64,000 nt of DNA from Mesorhizobium sp. Z1-4. GTDB taxonomy: Bacteria > Pseudomonadota > Alphaproteobacteria > Rhizobiales > Rhizobiaceae. The position numbers and the translations under genes are program-made. Below, in pieces: positions 17,456 to 26,024 of this stretch (its first letter is position 1; the number at the start of each line of letters is the position of its first letter). Location: contig NZ_RCIO01000002.1 in NCBI RefSeq assembly GCF_004000235.1, forward strand, positions 761,501 to 825,500. Direction: 5' to 3'. Below the pieces are notes generated by a model. That model ran no database searches. It worked only from the letters and a program-made list of their open reading frames with translations, and had not been told where the DNA came from.

Positions 17456-18643
17456 TTATCTGCGCAGGATTGCCTTGAGAATGTCTCGTATTCCGATGGC
17501 GCCGATGAAACGGGACTGTTCATCGAACAGAGCAACGGGAGCCGTGTGGGACTGATGCATCGCCTGCATCACGAGGCGCAGCGGCGTGCCGGGCTTGGCC
17601 CAGTACACCGGTTGGACATCCGGTCGAATTTCTTCCAGCGGATCGCAGGAAGTCCACATTGCCGGTTTACCGTTGTGTTCGGCGGCGATGACCAACCCAT
17701 TTCCATCAAGCTGGAAGCGAGTCGTTTGCCGGCGGTCAAGCCAGAGCCAGTTGTCGCCGGCGACTTCAAGGTCGCGCTTGTCGCGCATTACGTTCCAGGC
17801 GGTCAGCACCGACATGGGATTTACGTTGGAGATGAAGTCCCGCACGTAGTCGTTTGCCGGCGAAAGAACGATTTCCTCAGGGGTCCCCGTCTGTACGATC
17901 CGCCCGCCCTCCATGATCGTGATGCGGTTTCCGATCTTGAGTGCTTCTTCGAGGTCGTGGCTGACGAAGAGGATCGTCTTGTGCAGCTTTTCCTGAAGGT
18001 CGAGCAGCTCGTCCTGGAGTTTGGTGCGGATCAGCGGATCGAGCGCTGAAAAGGGCTCGTCCATCAAGAGGATCGGCGCTTCGGTCACAAAGGCACGTGC
18101 AAGTCCGACGCGCTGCTGCATGCCGCCCGAAAGCTCATGCGCGTATTTTGAAGCCCACTCGGACAGACCCACCAGTTCGAGCTGACGCGCCACGCGCTCC
18201 TTGCGTTCATTTGCGGCCACACCCGACAGTTCGAGGCCGAAGCCGACATTTTCCTCCACGGTGCGCCACGGCAGGAGGGCAAACTGCTGAAACACCATGG
18301 CGACGCATTCGCGCCTGATCTTGCGCAGATCGGCAGGACCGCAGCTCACGACATCGGCCGACCAGTCGCCGTCGTGGACCTCTACTTTGCCGCGGGTCAC
18401 CTTGTTGAGGCCGTTTACGGCACGAAGCAGCGTTGACTTGCCGGAGCCCGACAGCCCCATCAGGACGGAAATCTCGCCCTGTTCGACGGTCAGGCTGCAG
18501 CCTGCACAGCCCAGCACCGCGCCGGTCTTTTCCAAAATCTCGGCGCGGCTCGAGCCGGCTTCGAGCATGGGCAGTGCTTCAGCCTGGTGTCTTTCGGCGC
18601 CGAACAGAATGTCGACATCGCGGAACTCGACGGCTCTGGTCAT
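17456..18643 (-). CDS. choV: Choline/betaine ABC transporter ATP-binding protein ChoV
   Basis: A 395-residue ATPase of the glycine-betaine/choline type: Walker A GLSGSGKST, Q-loop VFQQFALLPWRTV, signature ELSGGMQQR, Walker B ILLMDEP, then a C-terminal region of about 120 residues with a CBS-like end (AVALFDEQSRFIGAIGIRDIL). The N-terminal insert (EALPMLEAGSSRAEILEKTGAVLGCAG, in part) is typical of ChoV/OpuAA. It powers import through ChoW. Its start overlaps the choW stop by 4 bp, so the two are translationally coupled. Confidence 0.92.
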   Translation of the reverse strand: MTRAVEFRDVDILFGAERHQAEALPMLEAGSSRAEILEKTGAVLGCAGCSLTVEQGEISVLMGLSGSGKSTLLRAVNGLNKVTRGKVEVHDGDWSADVVSCGPADLRKIRRECVAMVFQQFALLPWRTVEENVGFGLELSGVAANERKERVARQLELVGLSEWASKYAHELSGGMQQRVGLARAFVTEAPILLMDEPFSALDPLIRTKLQDELLDLQEKLHKTILFVSHDLEEALKIGNRITIMEGGRIVQTGTPEEIVLSPANDYVRDFISNVNPMSVLTAWNVMRDKRDLEVAGDNWLWLDRRQTTRFQLDGNGLVIAAEHNGKPAMWTSCDPLEEIRPDVQPVYWAKPGTPLRLVMQAMHQSHTAPVALFDEQSRFIGAIGIRDILKAILRR

Positions 18644-19500
18644 GGCGCTGTCCCCACACGAACGCGCGACATGCGGTCAAGCGAAATGGCGAGGATCACG
18701 ATCGCGAGGCCCGCCTCGATGCCAAGCGGAATGCCGCGCGGACCGGAATTCAGGGCGCGCACGACTTCAGTGCCGAGGCCGCCTGCGCCAATCAGCCCGG
18801 CAATCACGACCATGGAAAGCGACAACATGATACATTGGGTCAGGCCGGCCATGATCGTCGGAAGCGCAGCCGGCAGTTCGACCTTCCAGAGCAGCTGCCG
18901 TTTGGTTGCACCAAACGATTCACCTGCTTCCAGCAGCGGCTTGGGTACGGCGGTGATGCCCAGGTATGTCAGCCGGATGGGTGCAGGCGACGCGAAAATG
19001 ACGGTAACGATCAGCCCTGGCGCTACGCCCAGACCGAACAGGATCAGAACCGGTATCAGGTAAACGAAGGTCGGCAGGGTCTGCATCAGGTCGAGCAGCG
19101 GGTTGAGCCAGTTCCAGACCGTTTTCTTGTGAGCCGCCCAGATGCCGATAGGCACGCCGATCGCCATCGAGGCCGATGCCGCGGCGACAACGAGGACCAG
19201 CGTGTCGACCGTCTGTTCCCAGAGGTCCTGATTGATGATGAAAAGAAACCCGAGCACCATCGCGGCCGATAGTTTCCAGGATCTTTGGAGCCAATATGCA
19301 AGTGCCGCAAGAACGAGCACGACAACAACTGGCGGGGCCATCAGGATCAGTTCGGCCATTCCATCGAGCAGAGATGTAAGGCCGTTCGAGATGGAGCGAA
19401 AGAACCAGGCGAAATTGGTCGTGAGGAAATCAAAGAAATCCTTGCCCCAGCGACCGATGGGTATCTTCCAGCCGGCGACCCACTCCGAAATCGGATCCAT
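18640..19500 (-). CDS. choW: Choline ABC transporter permease ChoW
   Basis: A 286-residue inner-membrane permease with several hydrophobic helices. The EAA loop (EAGESFGATKRQLLWKVELP) contacts the ATPase. The opening MDPISEWVAGWKIPIGRWG matches choline/betaine permeases. ATG at 19500 is preceded by GGGGG; an upstream in-frame start would intrude into the hairpin region. It lies 62 bp after choX, with a perfect stem-loop in the gap, and overlaps choV. Confidence 0.92.
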   Translation of the reverse strand: MDPISEWVAGWKIPIGRWGKDFFDFLTTNFAWFFRSISNGLTSLLDGMAELILMAPPVVVVLVLAALAYWLQRSWKLSAAMVLGFLFIINQDLWEQTVDTLVLVVAAASASMAIGVPIGIWAAHKKTVWNWLNPLLDLMQTLPTFVYLIPVLILFGLGVAPGLIVTVIFASPAPIRLTYLGITAVPKPLLEAGESFGATKRQLLWKVELPAALPTIMAGLTQCIMLSLSMVVIAGLIGAGGLGTEVVRALNSGPRGIPLGIEAGLAIVILAISLDRMSRVRVGTAP

Positions 19501-19521
19501 GTTTCCCCCTAAATCGCTGGA

Positions 19522-19547
19522 GGCGGCCGGCATCCCCTCCGGCCGCC
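19522..19547 (-). promoter_or_regulatory. Stem-loop between choX and choW
   Basis: GGCGGCCGG (19522-19530) and CCGGCCGCC (19539-19547) form a perfect 9-bp stem with an 8-nt loop. There is no T-run. It is likely an mRNA-processing or stabilising element that lets the binding protein be made in excess over the permease. Confidence 0.6.
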
Positions 19548-19562
19548 CCGCGCGGTTGGCAC

Positions 19563-20510
19563 CTACATGCCGAGTTTGGCTTTCACCGCAGCAGCAGCGT
19601 CGCCGCCATCGAAGGTTGTGACGCCTTCAAGCCACGGGCCGGCGGCGTCCGGGTTTGCCTTCAGCCATGCGGTCGCTGCGTCGTTCGGCTCAGCGCCGTC
19701 GTTCAGGATCGCGCCCATGATCTCATTCTCCATCTTCAGAGAAAAGACCATGTTTGTGAACAGCTTGCCAAGGTTCGGGCACTCGGCAGCGTAGCCGGCA
19801 CGCACATTGGTGTGCACGGTCGCACCGCCATAGTTGGGCCCGAAAATATCATCGCCGCCTTCCAGGTACGCCATTTCGACATTGGCGTTCATCGGGTGCG
19901 GTTCCCAGCCAAGGAATACGACATCCTCCTTCGAACCGGCCGCACGGCTGACCTGTGAAAGCATGCCGGCCTCGGAGCTTTCGACGAGCTCGAAATCCTT
20001 GAGCCCGAAAGTGTCGGCCTCGATCATGTCGAGGATCAGCCGGTTGCCGTCATTGCCGGGTTCGATGCCGTAGATCTTGCCGTCCAGCTTGTCGGCGAAC
20101 GAGGCGATGTCCTGAAAGCTCTTCAGGCCCGCATCATAAGTGTATTTGGGCACCGCCAGTGTGTATTTCGCGCCTTCCAGATTGGTCACCAGCGTCTCCA
20201 CCGAGCCGTCCTCGCGGTATGGCGCGATGTCGGCTTCCATCGTGGGCATCCAGTTGCCGAGGAAAACGTCGATGTCGTTGTTCTTGAGCGATGCGTAGGT
20301 GACCGGGACGGAAAGAACCTGGACCTCCGGTTCGTAGCCCAGCGCTTCGAGCACGACCGATGCTGTGGCGGTGGTTGCGGTAATGTCTGTCCAGCCCACA
20401 TCTGAGAAGCGCACCGTCTTGCAGGATTCGGGATCGGCCGCAAACGCCGATCCGGCCGACAGCGCGGTCGCCAGTCCCAGTGCAAGAGTAAAGGATTTAA
20501 AACGCGTCAT
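19563..20510 (-). CDS. choX: Choline-binding periplasmic protein ChoX
   Basis: A 315-residue exported solute-binding protein with signal peptide FKSFTLALGLATALSAGSAFA. It is very like rhizobial ChoX: CKTVRFSDVGWTDITATTA, DVFLGNWMPTMEADIAPY, KIYGIEPGNDGNRLI and FLGWEPHPMN. These hold the aromatic residues that bind the quaternary amine by cation-pi contacts. It delivers choline (possibly acetylcholine) to ChoWV for use as carbon source or as precursor of betaine and phosphatidylcholine. It is the first gene of choXWV. Confidence 0.95.
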   Translation of the reverse strand: MTRFKSFTLALGLATALSAGSAFAADPESCKTVRFSDVGWTDITATTATASVVLEALGYEPEVQVLSVPVTYASLKNNDIDVFLGNWMPTMEADIAPYREDGSVETLVTNLEGAKYTLAVPKYTYDAGLKSFQDIASFADKLDGKIYGIEPGNDGNRLILDMIEADTFGLKDFELVESSEAGMLSQVSRAAGSKEDVVFLGWEPHPMNANVEMAYLEGGDDIFGPNYGGATVHTNVRAGYAAECPNLGKLFTNMVFSLKMENEIMGAILNDGAEPNDAATAWLKANPDAAGPWLEGVTTFDGGDAAAAVKAKLGM

Positions 20511-20578
20511 CTGAGTTCTCCCGTTATTTCTTGGTCATTATCCGTGGCCGGCCCTAAGGCGTGCAGCCGGGGCATTTC

Positions 20579-20610
20579 TTGGTTTGGAACCAAACACCAT
20601 TTTCCAATGG
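20579..20610. promoter_or_regulatory. Candidate operator between choX and tdk
   Basis: Two small perfect inverted repeats stand side by side: TTGGTT-TGG-AACCAA (20579-20593) and CCATT-TTCC-AATGG (20597-20610), 69 bp upstream of choX. A choline-responsive repressor could bind here. I cannot tell which gene they serve. Confidence 0.4.
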
Positions 20611-20736
20611 TTTCAAGGTGCTCGCCTGTGTTCGGTGCGGCGCGCAGTGGTTCGTAAGCGACCCCGGTGTGTCGTTTTCCGTGGAGTATCGGGACTTGCG
20701 ACTCCCGTCGGCAACCGGGTTGCGATTAATAGGCTG

Positions 20737-21351
20737 ATGGCCAAGCTCTACTTCCACTACTCGACCATGAACGCCGGCAAGTCGACTGCGCTGCTGCAGG
20801 CCTCGTACAATTATCGCGAGCGCGGCATGACCACGATGCTGTTCATTGCGGCGCTCGACGACAGGGCAGGTCGCGGGCGCATCGGTTCCAGAATTGGGCT
20901 CAGTGCCGAGGCCAATATGTTCGGCCCCGACGATGATCTCTATACGCAGGTTGCCGAGCGGCACGAGGTTTCGCCCGTGCACTGCGTTTTTGTCGATGAG
21001 GCGCAGTTTCTCACCGACGAGCAGGTCTGGCAGCTCGCGCGCCTTGCCGACCGGGCCGGCGTGCCGGTGATGTGTTATGGCCTGCGCGTCGATTTCCAGG
21101 GGCAGCTGTTTCCGGGTTCCCAGGCGCTGTTGGCGCTTGCCGACGATCTGAGGGAAATCCGCACCATCTGCCGCTGCGGTCGCAAGGCGACCATGGTCGT
21201 TCGGCTCGGTGCCGACGGCAAGGTGCTGCATCAGGGTGCACAGGTGGAGATCGGTGGCGAAGACAAATATGTCTCCCTTTGCCGCCGTCACTGGGAAGAG
21301 GAAATGGGCCGCTGGCCTGCCGAAGACATGATCGGCTATTCGCGGAACTGA
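20737..21351 (+). CDS. tdk: Thymidine kinase
   Basis: A 204-residue class II thymidine kinase. The opening MAKLYFHYSTMNAGKSTALL contains the P-loop, VHCVFVDEAQFL is the Walker B-like DEAQ box, and ICRCGRKATMV, with the later CRRHW, is the zinc-binding lasso. It salvages thymidine to dTMP in the cytoplasm. ATG at 20737 is chosen because it begins exactly at the family start; the longer reading upstream overlaps the choX promoter region. Confidence 0.96.
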   Translation: MAKLYFHYSTMNAGKSTALLQASYNYRERGMTTMLFIAALDDRAGRGRIGSRIGLSAEANMFGPDDDLYTQVAERHEVSPVHCVFVDEAQFLTDEQVWQLARLADRAGVPVMCYGLRVDFQGQLFPGSQALLALADDLREIRTICRCGRKATMVVRLGADGKVLHQGAQVEIGGEDKYVSLCRRHWEEEMGRWPAEDMIGYSRN

Positions 21352-21469
21352 TCATGCCGCTTCAGGGCCGCTGCAACCGGGCATCTGTCGCGCACCCAGT
21401 CTTTCAATCGTATTGGTGGCCACATATATTGCCTTCGAAACCAGTTCGGGGTGCGAGGTAGGAACGTCC

Positions 21470-22558
21470 ATGGCCACATTGCAGAATTTCGATTCGGAGA
21501 TCGCCAAAACCAAGCAAGTGGTCGAGGAGATGCGCTCCAAGATCGAACAGTCGGGCGTGGTGCTCGACCAGATCGCCAAAGCCGACACCACGATAGGCGC
21601 AGCCGACTTCGACATCGAAAACGCCCGCATCGATGACGTTCTGAAGCAGCAGAAGGTGATGGAAGGCAATATTGCCGATCTCATCATCGGGCTCGAAGAC
21701 GCCACCAACGTATTCGGCGCCGAGTTCGAGAGCATGAAGAGCTACACTGGCTGGGAAAACTTCATCGGCATCTTCTCCGCCCAGCGCAAGCAGCGCATGC
21801 GCACCGAGCGCGTGCGCAACATGTCGCTTGCCGGCAATCTGCAGGAGCTCCTGGCGAAGTCCGACACTATCGTGGGTATCCTCAAAGATCAGAAGAACAT
21901 CCTCGACCAGCGCTACAAGACCTCCGAAACGAGCCTTGCCCAGGTGATTGACCGCCGCAAGCAGGCAATGGCCAATCTGGAGGCGACACAGAAACGGATC
22001 GAGGAACTCAATCCGATGCTGCTCGATCTCGAAAACAAGATCGCGGCTTCGACCAGCCAGAAAGAGCGTACCGAACTCGAGGGTGAACGCTCCAAGCTGG
22101 CAACGGAATATAACGAGCAGCAGGCGAAAGAGCAGGAGCTGTTGGCCGAGAGCCAGACCCTGGAACGCTACACGTCCATGTTCCAGACTTTCGTGGACTC
22201 GCTCAACAACCAGATCGCTGCGCAGAACACGCTGATCAACAAGCTGACCATCGACACCGAACAGCGCATCGTTCTCTACAAGGCGCTGGAAGACAGCTTG
22301 AAGACCGCCGCCCAGCAGGATGTGGCGCACAAGATCAACACGCTTGGCAGTCAGGTCGACACAACCGCGGAGCAGACCATGGCGGGCATCGGTGCGGCCG
22401 CGCAGAAGCACATCGGCGATCTTCTGGAAATGCACGAAAAGAACATGGTTGCCACGGCCGACATCCAGCGCCGCAAGAAGCTTGCCGACGATGCCTTCGC
22501 GCGCCGCTTCGAAGAGGTCATGCGTAAGCACAACGCAGCCGATTATGTGAGGCCCTAG
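21470..22558 (+). CDS. Coiled-coil protein, first gene of the AAA-ATPase cluster
   Basis: A 362-residue soluble protein, almost all helix: an N-terminal helical region (FDSEIAKTKQVVEEMRSKIE), a central long coiled coil (RRKQAMANLEATQKRIEEL and QKERTELEGERSKLATEYNE) and a C-terminal helix bundle ending KHNAADYVRP. There is no signal peptide or membrane segment. It weakly recalls TelA-type toxic-anion-resistance proteins in length and helical repeats, but I see no decisive motif. ATG at 21470 has GAGGTAGGAA upstream. It is followed after 21 bp by the next gene, so it opens a probable operon with an AAA+ ATPase. It may be a substrate, adaptor or scaffold. Confidence 0.7.
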   Translation: MATLQNFDSEIAKTKQVVEEMRSKIEQSGVVLDQIAKADTTIGAADFDIENARIDDVLKQQKVMEGNIADLIIGLEDATNVFGAEFESMKSYTGWENFIGIFSAQRKQRMRTERVRNMSLAGNLQELLAKSDTIVGILKDQKNILDQRYKTSETSLAQVIDRRKQAMANLEATQKRIEELNPMLLDLENKIAASTSQKERTELEGERSKLATEYNEQQAKEQELLAESQTLERYTSMFQTFVDSLNNQIAAQNTLINKLTIDTEQRIVLYKALEDSLKTAAQQDVAHKINTLGSQVDTTAEQTMAGIGAAAQKHIGDLLEMHEKNMVATADIQRRKKLADDAFARRFEEVMRKHNAADYVRP

Positions 22559-22579
22559 CCGGCTGCCGGAGACCGCGAC

Positions 22580-23725
22580 ATGAATGCCGCGAGCGACGCA
22601 GCGCGACGCTATTTCGATGCGATCTCGGCCGCGATTTCGGGGCTGGACATTTTTCTGCGTGACGACAGCTCGCCGCTTTACCGGCACGAGACGGTCGCCA
22701 CCATCGTGACTGAATATCTGGAACGGCTCGAGCGCTCGTTCTCCTGTTGGGAAAACCGGCTCGCTTTCGCTGATGCTTTCCGCATTTCACGAGCTGAAAG
22801 CGGATATCCCGTGTTCCAGAATGTCCTGGAACTCGAGAACGACCGCAAGACAGCGGAGGGGCGGCTCTCGGCGATACCGCAGCCCGACCAGATCCGCGCT
22901 GAGATGGCCGATTTCATTCTCCGCCACAAGGCGTTTCCTCAGGCGCTGCAACGCTCGATGGCGGAGCGTCTCTATCTGGAAAATGTGCGCAACGGGCAGG
23001 TCTTTTCGCCCTTTATTCTGCCGCGCACGGTCAAGGTGTCGGTCAATCCGGCAACCAAACGCCCCTATTATCTTGTCCATTGGGCCACGTTCGATGGAGC
23101 CGCCAATCTGCCGCTGATCTATATGGCGACGGTGGAGGATTCCTCTGCCGGGCTCGTCCGGTCGCTGGTCACGAAAGACGGCAAGCTCAACGAAGACGTC
23201 GAGGTGCCGCTGCCGGTCGAAGGGCTGCTAAATCCGGAGCTCGCGCATCGCTTCGACGACTTCGCCGAAAAGAACTCGGCCTATTCGCTGTCGCCTGCAA
23301 CGATCGCCGGCAATCTAGACAAGGATTTCGACGATCTGCACCCGAAGCAGCTTCGGCGTGTCGTGCTCGGGCCGTTTTATTCGGCCGGTATCACCGAGCA
23401 CAATTCGACCGTGACCGACATCCTCGCCAAGGTGCGGCGCAAGGAAAACGCCTGGCTGCTCACATGGACGGTGCAGGAGGTTTTTTCGAAGAGCGAGAAG
23501 CCGGCGCGCAAGGGACTTTGGTCGAGCCAGCCGGCGCGCGAGGAATTCTACATCAACACCGACGATCTCGACGCCGCGCGCCAGGGCGTCAGCTCATATG
23601 AGAAACATGCGCTCATTCCGCACGAGGCCTACCAGCTTCTCTATGCGGCGCATGAGGCGCGCAAGATTTTCGACGGGTATCAGGTCCACGTCGTTTCGAA
23701 CGGCAAGGTGATCAGCGATGTGTAA
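22580..23725 (+). CDS. Uncharacterised protein of the AAA-ATPase cluster
   Basis: A 381-residue soluble protein that I do not recognise. The N-terminal third is helical (AARRYFDAISAAISGLDIFL, then ATIVTEYLERLERSF). The remainder is mixed, with a beta-rich portion (RTVKVSVNPATKRPYYLVHW, LPLIYMATVEDS) and a repeated use of aromatic residues. No signal peptide, membrane segment or catalytic motif is visible. It sits 21 bp after the coiled-coil gene and 18 bp before the ATPase, with the same base composition, so it is very likely a stable partner in the same complex. Confidence 0.7.
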   Translation: MNAASDAARRYFDAISAAISGLDIFLRDDSSPLYRHETVATIVTEYLERLERSFSCWENRLAFADAFRISRAESGYPVFQNVLELENDRKTAEGRLSAIPQPDQIRAEMADFILRHKAFPQALQRSMAERLYLENVRNGQVFSPFILPRTVKVSVNPATKRPYYLVHWATFDGAANLPLIYMATVEDSSAGLVRSLVTKDGKLNEDVEVPLPVEGLLNPELAHRFDDFAEKNSAYSLSPATIAGNLDKDFDDLHPKQLRRVVLGPFYSAGITEHNSTVTDILAKVRRKENAWLLTWTVQEVFSKSEKPARKGLWSSQPAREEFYINTDDLDAARQGVSSYEKHALIPHEAYQLLYAAHEARKIFDGYQVHVVSNGKVISDV

Positions 23726-23743
23726 CGCGGAAGCGAGGGCTGC

Positions 23744-25663
23744 ATGAACGGATTGGACGCTGGGCTGACCGCGATCGGCGAGGAAGACGTCGAGAAGCAT
23801 CTGCCGACTGCGCAGAGCATGGTGACACGCGTCATTGTCATGGAGGATGGCACCGGCCGCTCCCAGACCGCACTTGCCGGCACCGGGCGCCGCTTCGTCT
23901 CGCCGGTTTCTTCCGGCTCGGTGCGGCGCACCCGAGAGGTAGAGCTGACAAAGACGATCCAGGCCGTAAAGCCGGGCGACCAGCTTATGTCCATCGGCCA
24001 GCATACCGTGCTTTACCGCGCCCGTCGCGGCATTCAGGTGGCGCTTGCCGTCGGCGATAATTTCGCCAAGGCGACGGATCTCGAGAGCCTGCAGGCGAAG
24101 AACACGCGTGCACCGCTCGAAGGCGAGGAAGCCTCGATCTACAAGAAGCTGCTGGCGGCTTCCGCCTATGTCGCGGCGTTCTCCTTCGCATCTTATCTGC
24201 TGCAGCTGGTCGAGAGCGACGGCGAGGCGCCCAACGATGTTGCGGAGCCCGATTTCGTTTTCGACACGCAGCAGGATGCGTTGAAGGCGATGGTCGCGGG
24301 GCTCGACGCCGCAGTTTCTGGGTCGAAGGACGAGCAGGATCTTGCCGCGCGCACCCGCGCCTTCGCGACCGAGGCTATCGAGGGGCTTCTCCAGCGGCGC
24401 GGGCGGTTCGACGGCATGGGTGCGTTCGATAGCGCTCATATGCGCTTAGAGGCCGACGACTTCACGATTGACGGCTTCGATGTCGCGCCCGGCCGTAAGG
24501 TCAAACCGCTGATGATGGATTTTAAGAAACCAGAGCAGGTAGTCGGCAACCACATCGCCAAATACCAGTCGATCAAGTTGGCCAAGATGCTCATGGCCTA
24601 TGATTTCGACCGGCAGATGAACCCGTTTGTCGAGCTTGGCGGCTTTCTTTTCACCTTCATCGGCGACGGTGCGCCCGGCACGGGCAAGACAACGCTGATC
24701 CAGATGATCGCCGGCATTGTGCAGGGCTACTGCCAGGTCGCCGGTTATGCGTTCCATTACGAAAATTTCGGCGTCGACCAGATTTCGTCCTACCAGGGCA
24801 AATCGGGCCAGAGCTGCCGCCAGTTCATCGACAACGTGCTGTCACCCAAGGCAATCGGTTTCGGAACCATCGACGACATCGACCAGGTCGCCGCTAAACG
24901 TTCGGACGATCGCGCTTCCGCCGGCCAGCACGAGATCACCGGTGTGCTGATGTCGGCTTTCTCCGGCGCGATGACGGTTGTGCGCGGCAACTGCTCCTTT
25001 GGCATGTTTTCCAACTACCCGGAAAACGTCGACGATGCGCTCAGGCAGCGGGCAGGGGCACGCTGGCTGGTCGACGGTCCGCAGACGCGCGACGACTATA
25101 TCGACATCTTCGCGCTGCTTGCCGGCAAGAACCACAAGATCCCGCTCGGCAAACACGAGCTTTATGCAGCGCAGGAAATCCAGCGCGCGGTCGACACCGC
25201 CTATGAGCAGCATTCCAAGCCTCAGGAAGCCGGGCTTGATCGCATTTACGAGCGCTTCTTGAAGGACAATGGTGCGCCCAAGACGCTGGCCGATATCGGC
25301 ACCTATCTGCACATGATCAAGGAAGTGGAGCCGCGCTTCACCGGCCGCGCGATCAAGAACGTCACCGACGCGATCAAGATGCGGGCGATGGACATCGAGC
25401 TGCCCGACGAGTGGTTCGAAACACCGGAAGCCTTCATGCACAAATCCTATGACGACAAGAAGGCCATGATCGAAGAGCTGCGCGGCCCGTTCGACATGGA
25501 AATGGTCATGCAGGAGGTGAACCGCTATGCGGATTCGGAGTTCCGCTATTCCGATCGCGCCGACGACGCGGCAGTGGAGCGCATTATCCGCGACCAGCGG
25601 GTGCGCGAGCGCGCCATCCGCGAAATCGAGGACATGAAGTCGAAGGGGCATTGGGGCGGGTAG
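23744..25663 (+). CDS. AAA+ ATPase with a large N-terminal domain
   Basis: A 639-residue protein. About 300 N-terminal residues of unknown fold precede one AAA+ module. Walker A is GDGAPGTGKTT (307-317), Walker B is IGFGTIDDID (371-380), and FSNYPENVDDALRQRAGAR gives a sensor-1 Asn and candidate arginine fingers. A helical tail with IREIEDMKSKGHWGG ends the protein. No protease, DNA-binding or HEAT domain is evident. The ATPase presumably remodels a partner encoded beside it: the coiled-coil protein, the unknown 381-residue protein, or the membrane protein at the end of the cluster. It starts at ATG 23744, 18 bp after the previous stop. Confidence 0.85.
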   Translation: MNGLDAGLTAIGEEDVEKHLPTAQSMVTRVIVMEDGTGRSQTALAGTGRRFVSPVSSGSVRRTREVELTKTIQAVKPGDQLMSIGQHTVLYRARRGIQVALAVGDNFAKATDLESLQAKNTRAPLEGEEASIYKKLLAASAYVAAFSFASYLLQLVESDGEAPNDVAEPDFVFDTQQDALKAMVAGLDAAVSGSKDEQDLAARTRAFATEAIEGLLQRRGRFDGMGAFDSAHMRLEADDFTIDGFDVAPGRKVKPLMMDFKKPEQVVGNHIAKYQSIKLAKMLMAYDFDRQMNPFVELGGFLFTFIGDGAPGTGKTTLIQMIAGIVQGYCQVAGYAFHYENFGVDQISSYQGKSGQSCRQFIDNVLSPKAIGFGTIDDIDQVAAKRSDDRASAGQHEITGVLMSAFSGAMTVVRGNCSFGMFSNYPENVDDALRQRAGARWLVDGPQTRDDYIDIFALLAGKNHKIPLGKHELYAAQEIQRAVDTAYEQHSKPQEAGLDRIYERFLKDNGAPKTLADIGTYLHMIKEVEPRFTGRAIKNVTDAIKMRAMDIELPDEWFETPEAFMHKSYDDKKAMIEELRGPFDMEMVMQEVNRYADSEFRYSDRADDAAVERIIRDQRVRERAIREIEDMKSKGHWGG

Positions 25664-25733
25664 AGATGGAGCTCCTGCGCGTGGCCCGGCAATTTATCCA
25701 ATGTGTTGAAGGAAGAACATCCAAACGCTATAT

Positions 25734-25750
25734 CTAGCTAAGCTAGCTTA
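25734..25750. promoter_or_regulatory. Overlapping palindromes before the toxin-antitoxin pair
   Basis: CTAGCT-A-AGCTAG (25734-25746) and TAAGCTAGCTTA (25739-25750) overlap directly upstream of GGAG and the antitoxin ATG. Antitoxins of this type repress their own operon by binding such palindromes, so this is the likely autoregulatory operator. Confidence 0.65.
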
Positions 25751-25760
25751 GGAGATTGTG

Positions 25761-26024
25761 ATGGGTCAGCATGTGTTCGGGACATTCGAGGCGAAGAACA
25801 AGCTCAGCCACTTGCTCGACCTTGTCGAACAAGGGGAAGAGGTTGTCGTCACCCGCAACGGTAAGCCCGTGGCGAGGCTCGTCGCGCCGGGGCCTGCGGA
25901 AGAAGAAAGGCGGCGCAGGGCCGTGGAAGCGGTTGAGGGGATCCGGGAAATGCGAAAACAGGTCAAACCAGACCCGGACGGCCTGACTATCCGCGACTAT
26001 ATCGAAATGGGCCGCCGCTTTTGA
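25761..26024 (+). CDS. Phd/YefM-type antitoxin
   Basis: An 87-residue antitoxin. The N-terminal Phd/YefM DNA-binding fold is plain (GTFEAKNKLSHLLDLVEQGE, then VVVTRNGKPVARLVAPG). A charged helical tail should wrap the toxin. ATG at 25761 is preferred to the adjacent GTG at 25758 because GGAG lies 6 bp upstream. Its stop overlaps the toxin start by 4 bp. It neutralises the VapC-type RNase and probably represses its own promoter through the palindrome at 25734-25750. Confidence 0.92.
   Translation: MGQHVFGTFEAKNKLSHLLDLVEQGEEVVVTRNGKPVARLVAPGPAEEERRRRAVEAVEGIREMRKQVKPDPDGLTIRDYIEMGRRF

Noticed and set aside
21470-22558. Tellurite-resistance protein TelA
   Set aside because: Only the general helical character is shared; I could not point to a TelA-specific motif.
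21404-22687. 427-codon open frame on the minus strand
   Set aside because: Antisense to the coiled-coil gene; the Leu/Arg/His-rich content is typical of a reversed GC-rich frame.
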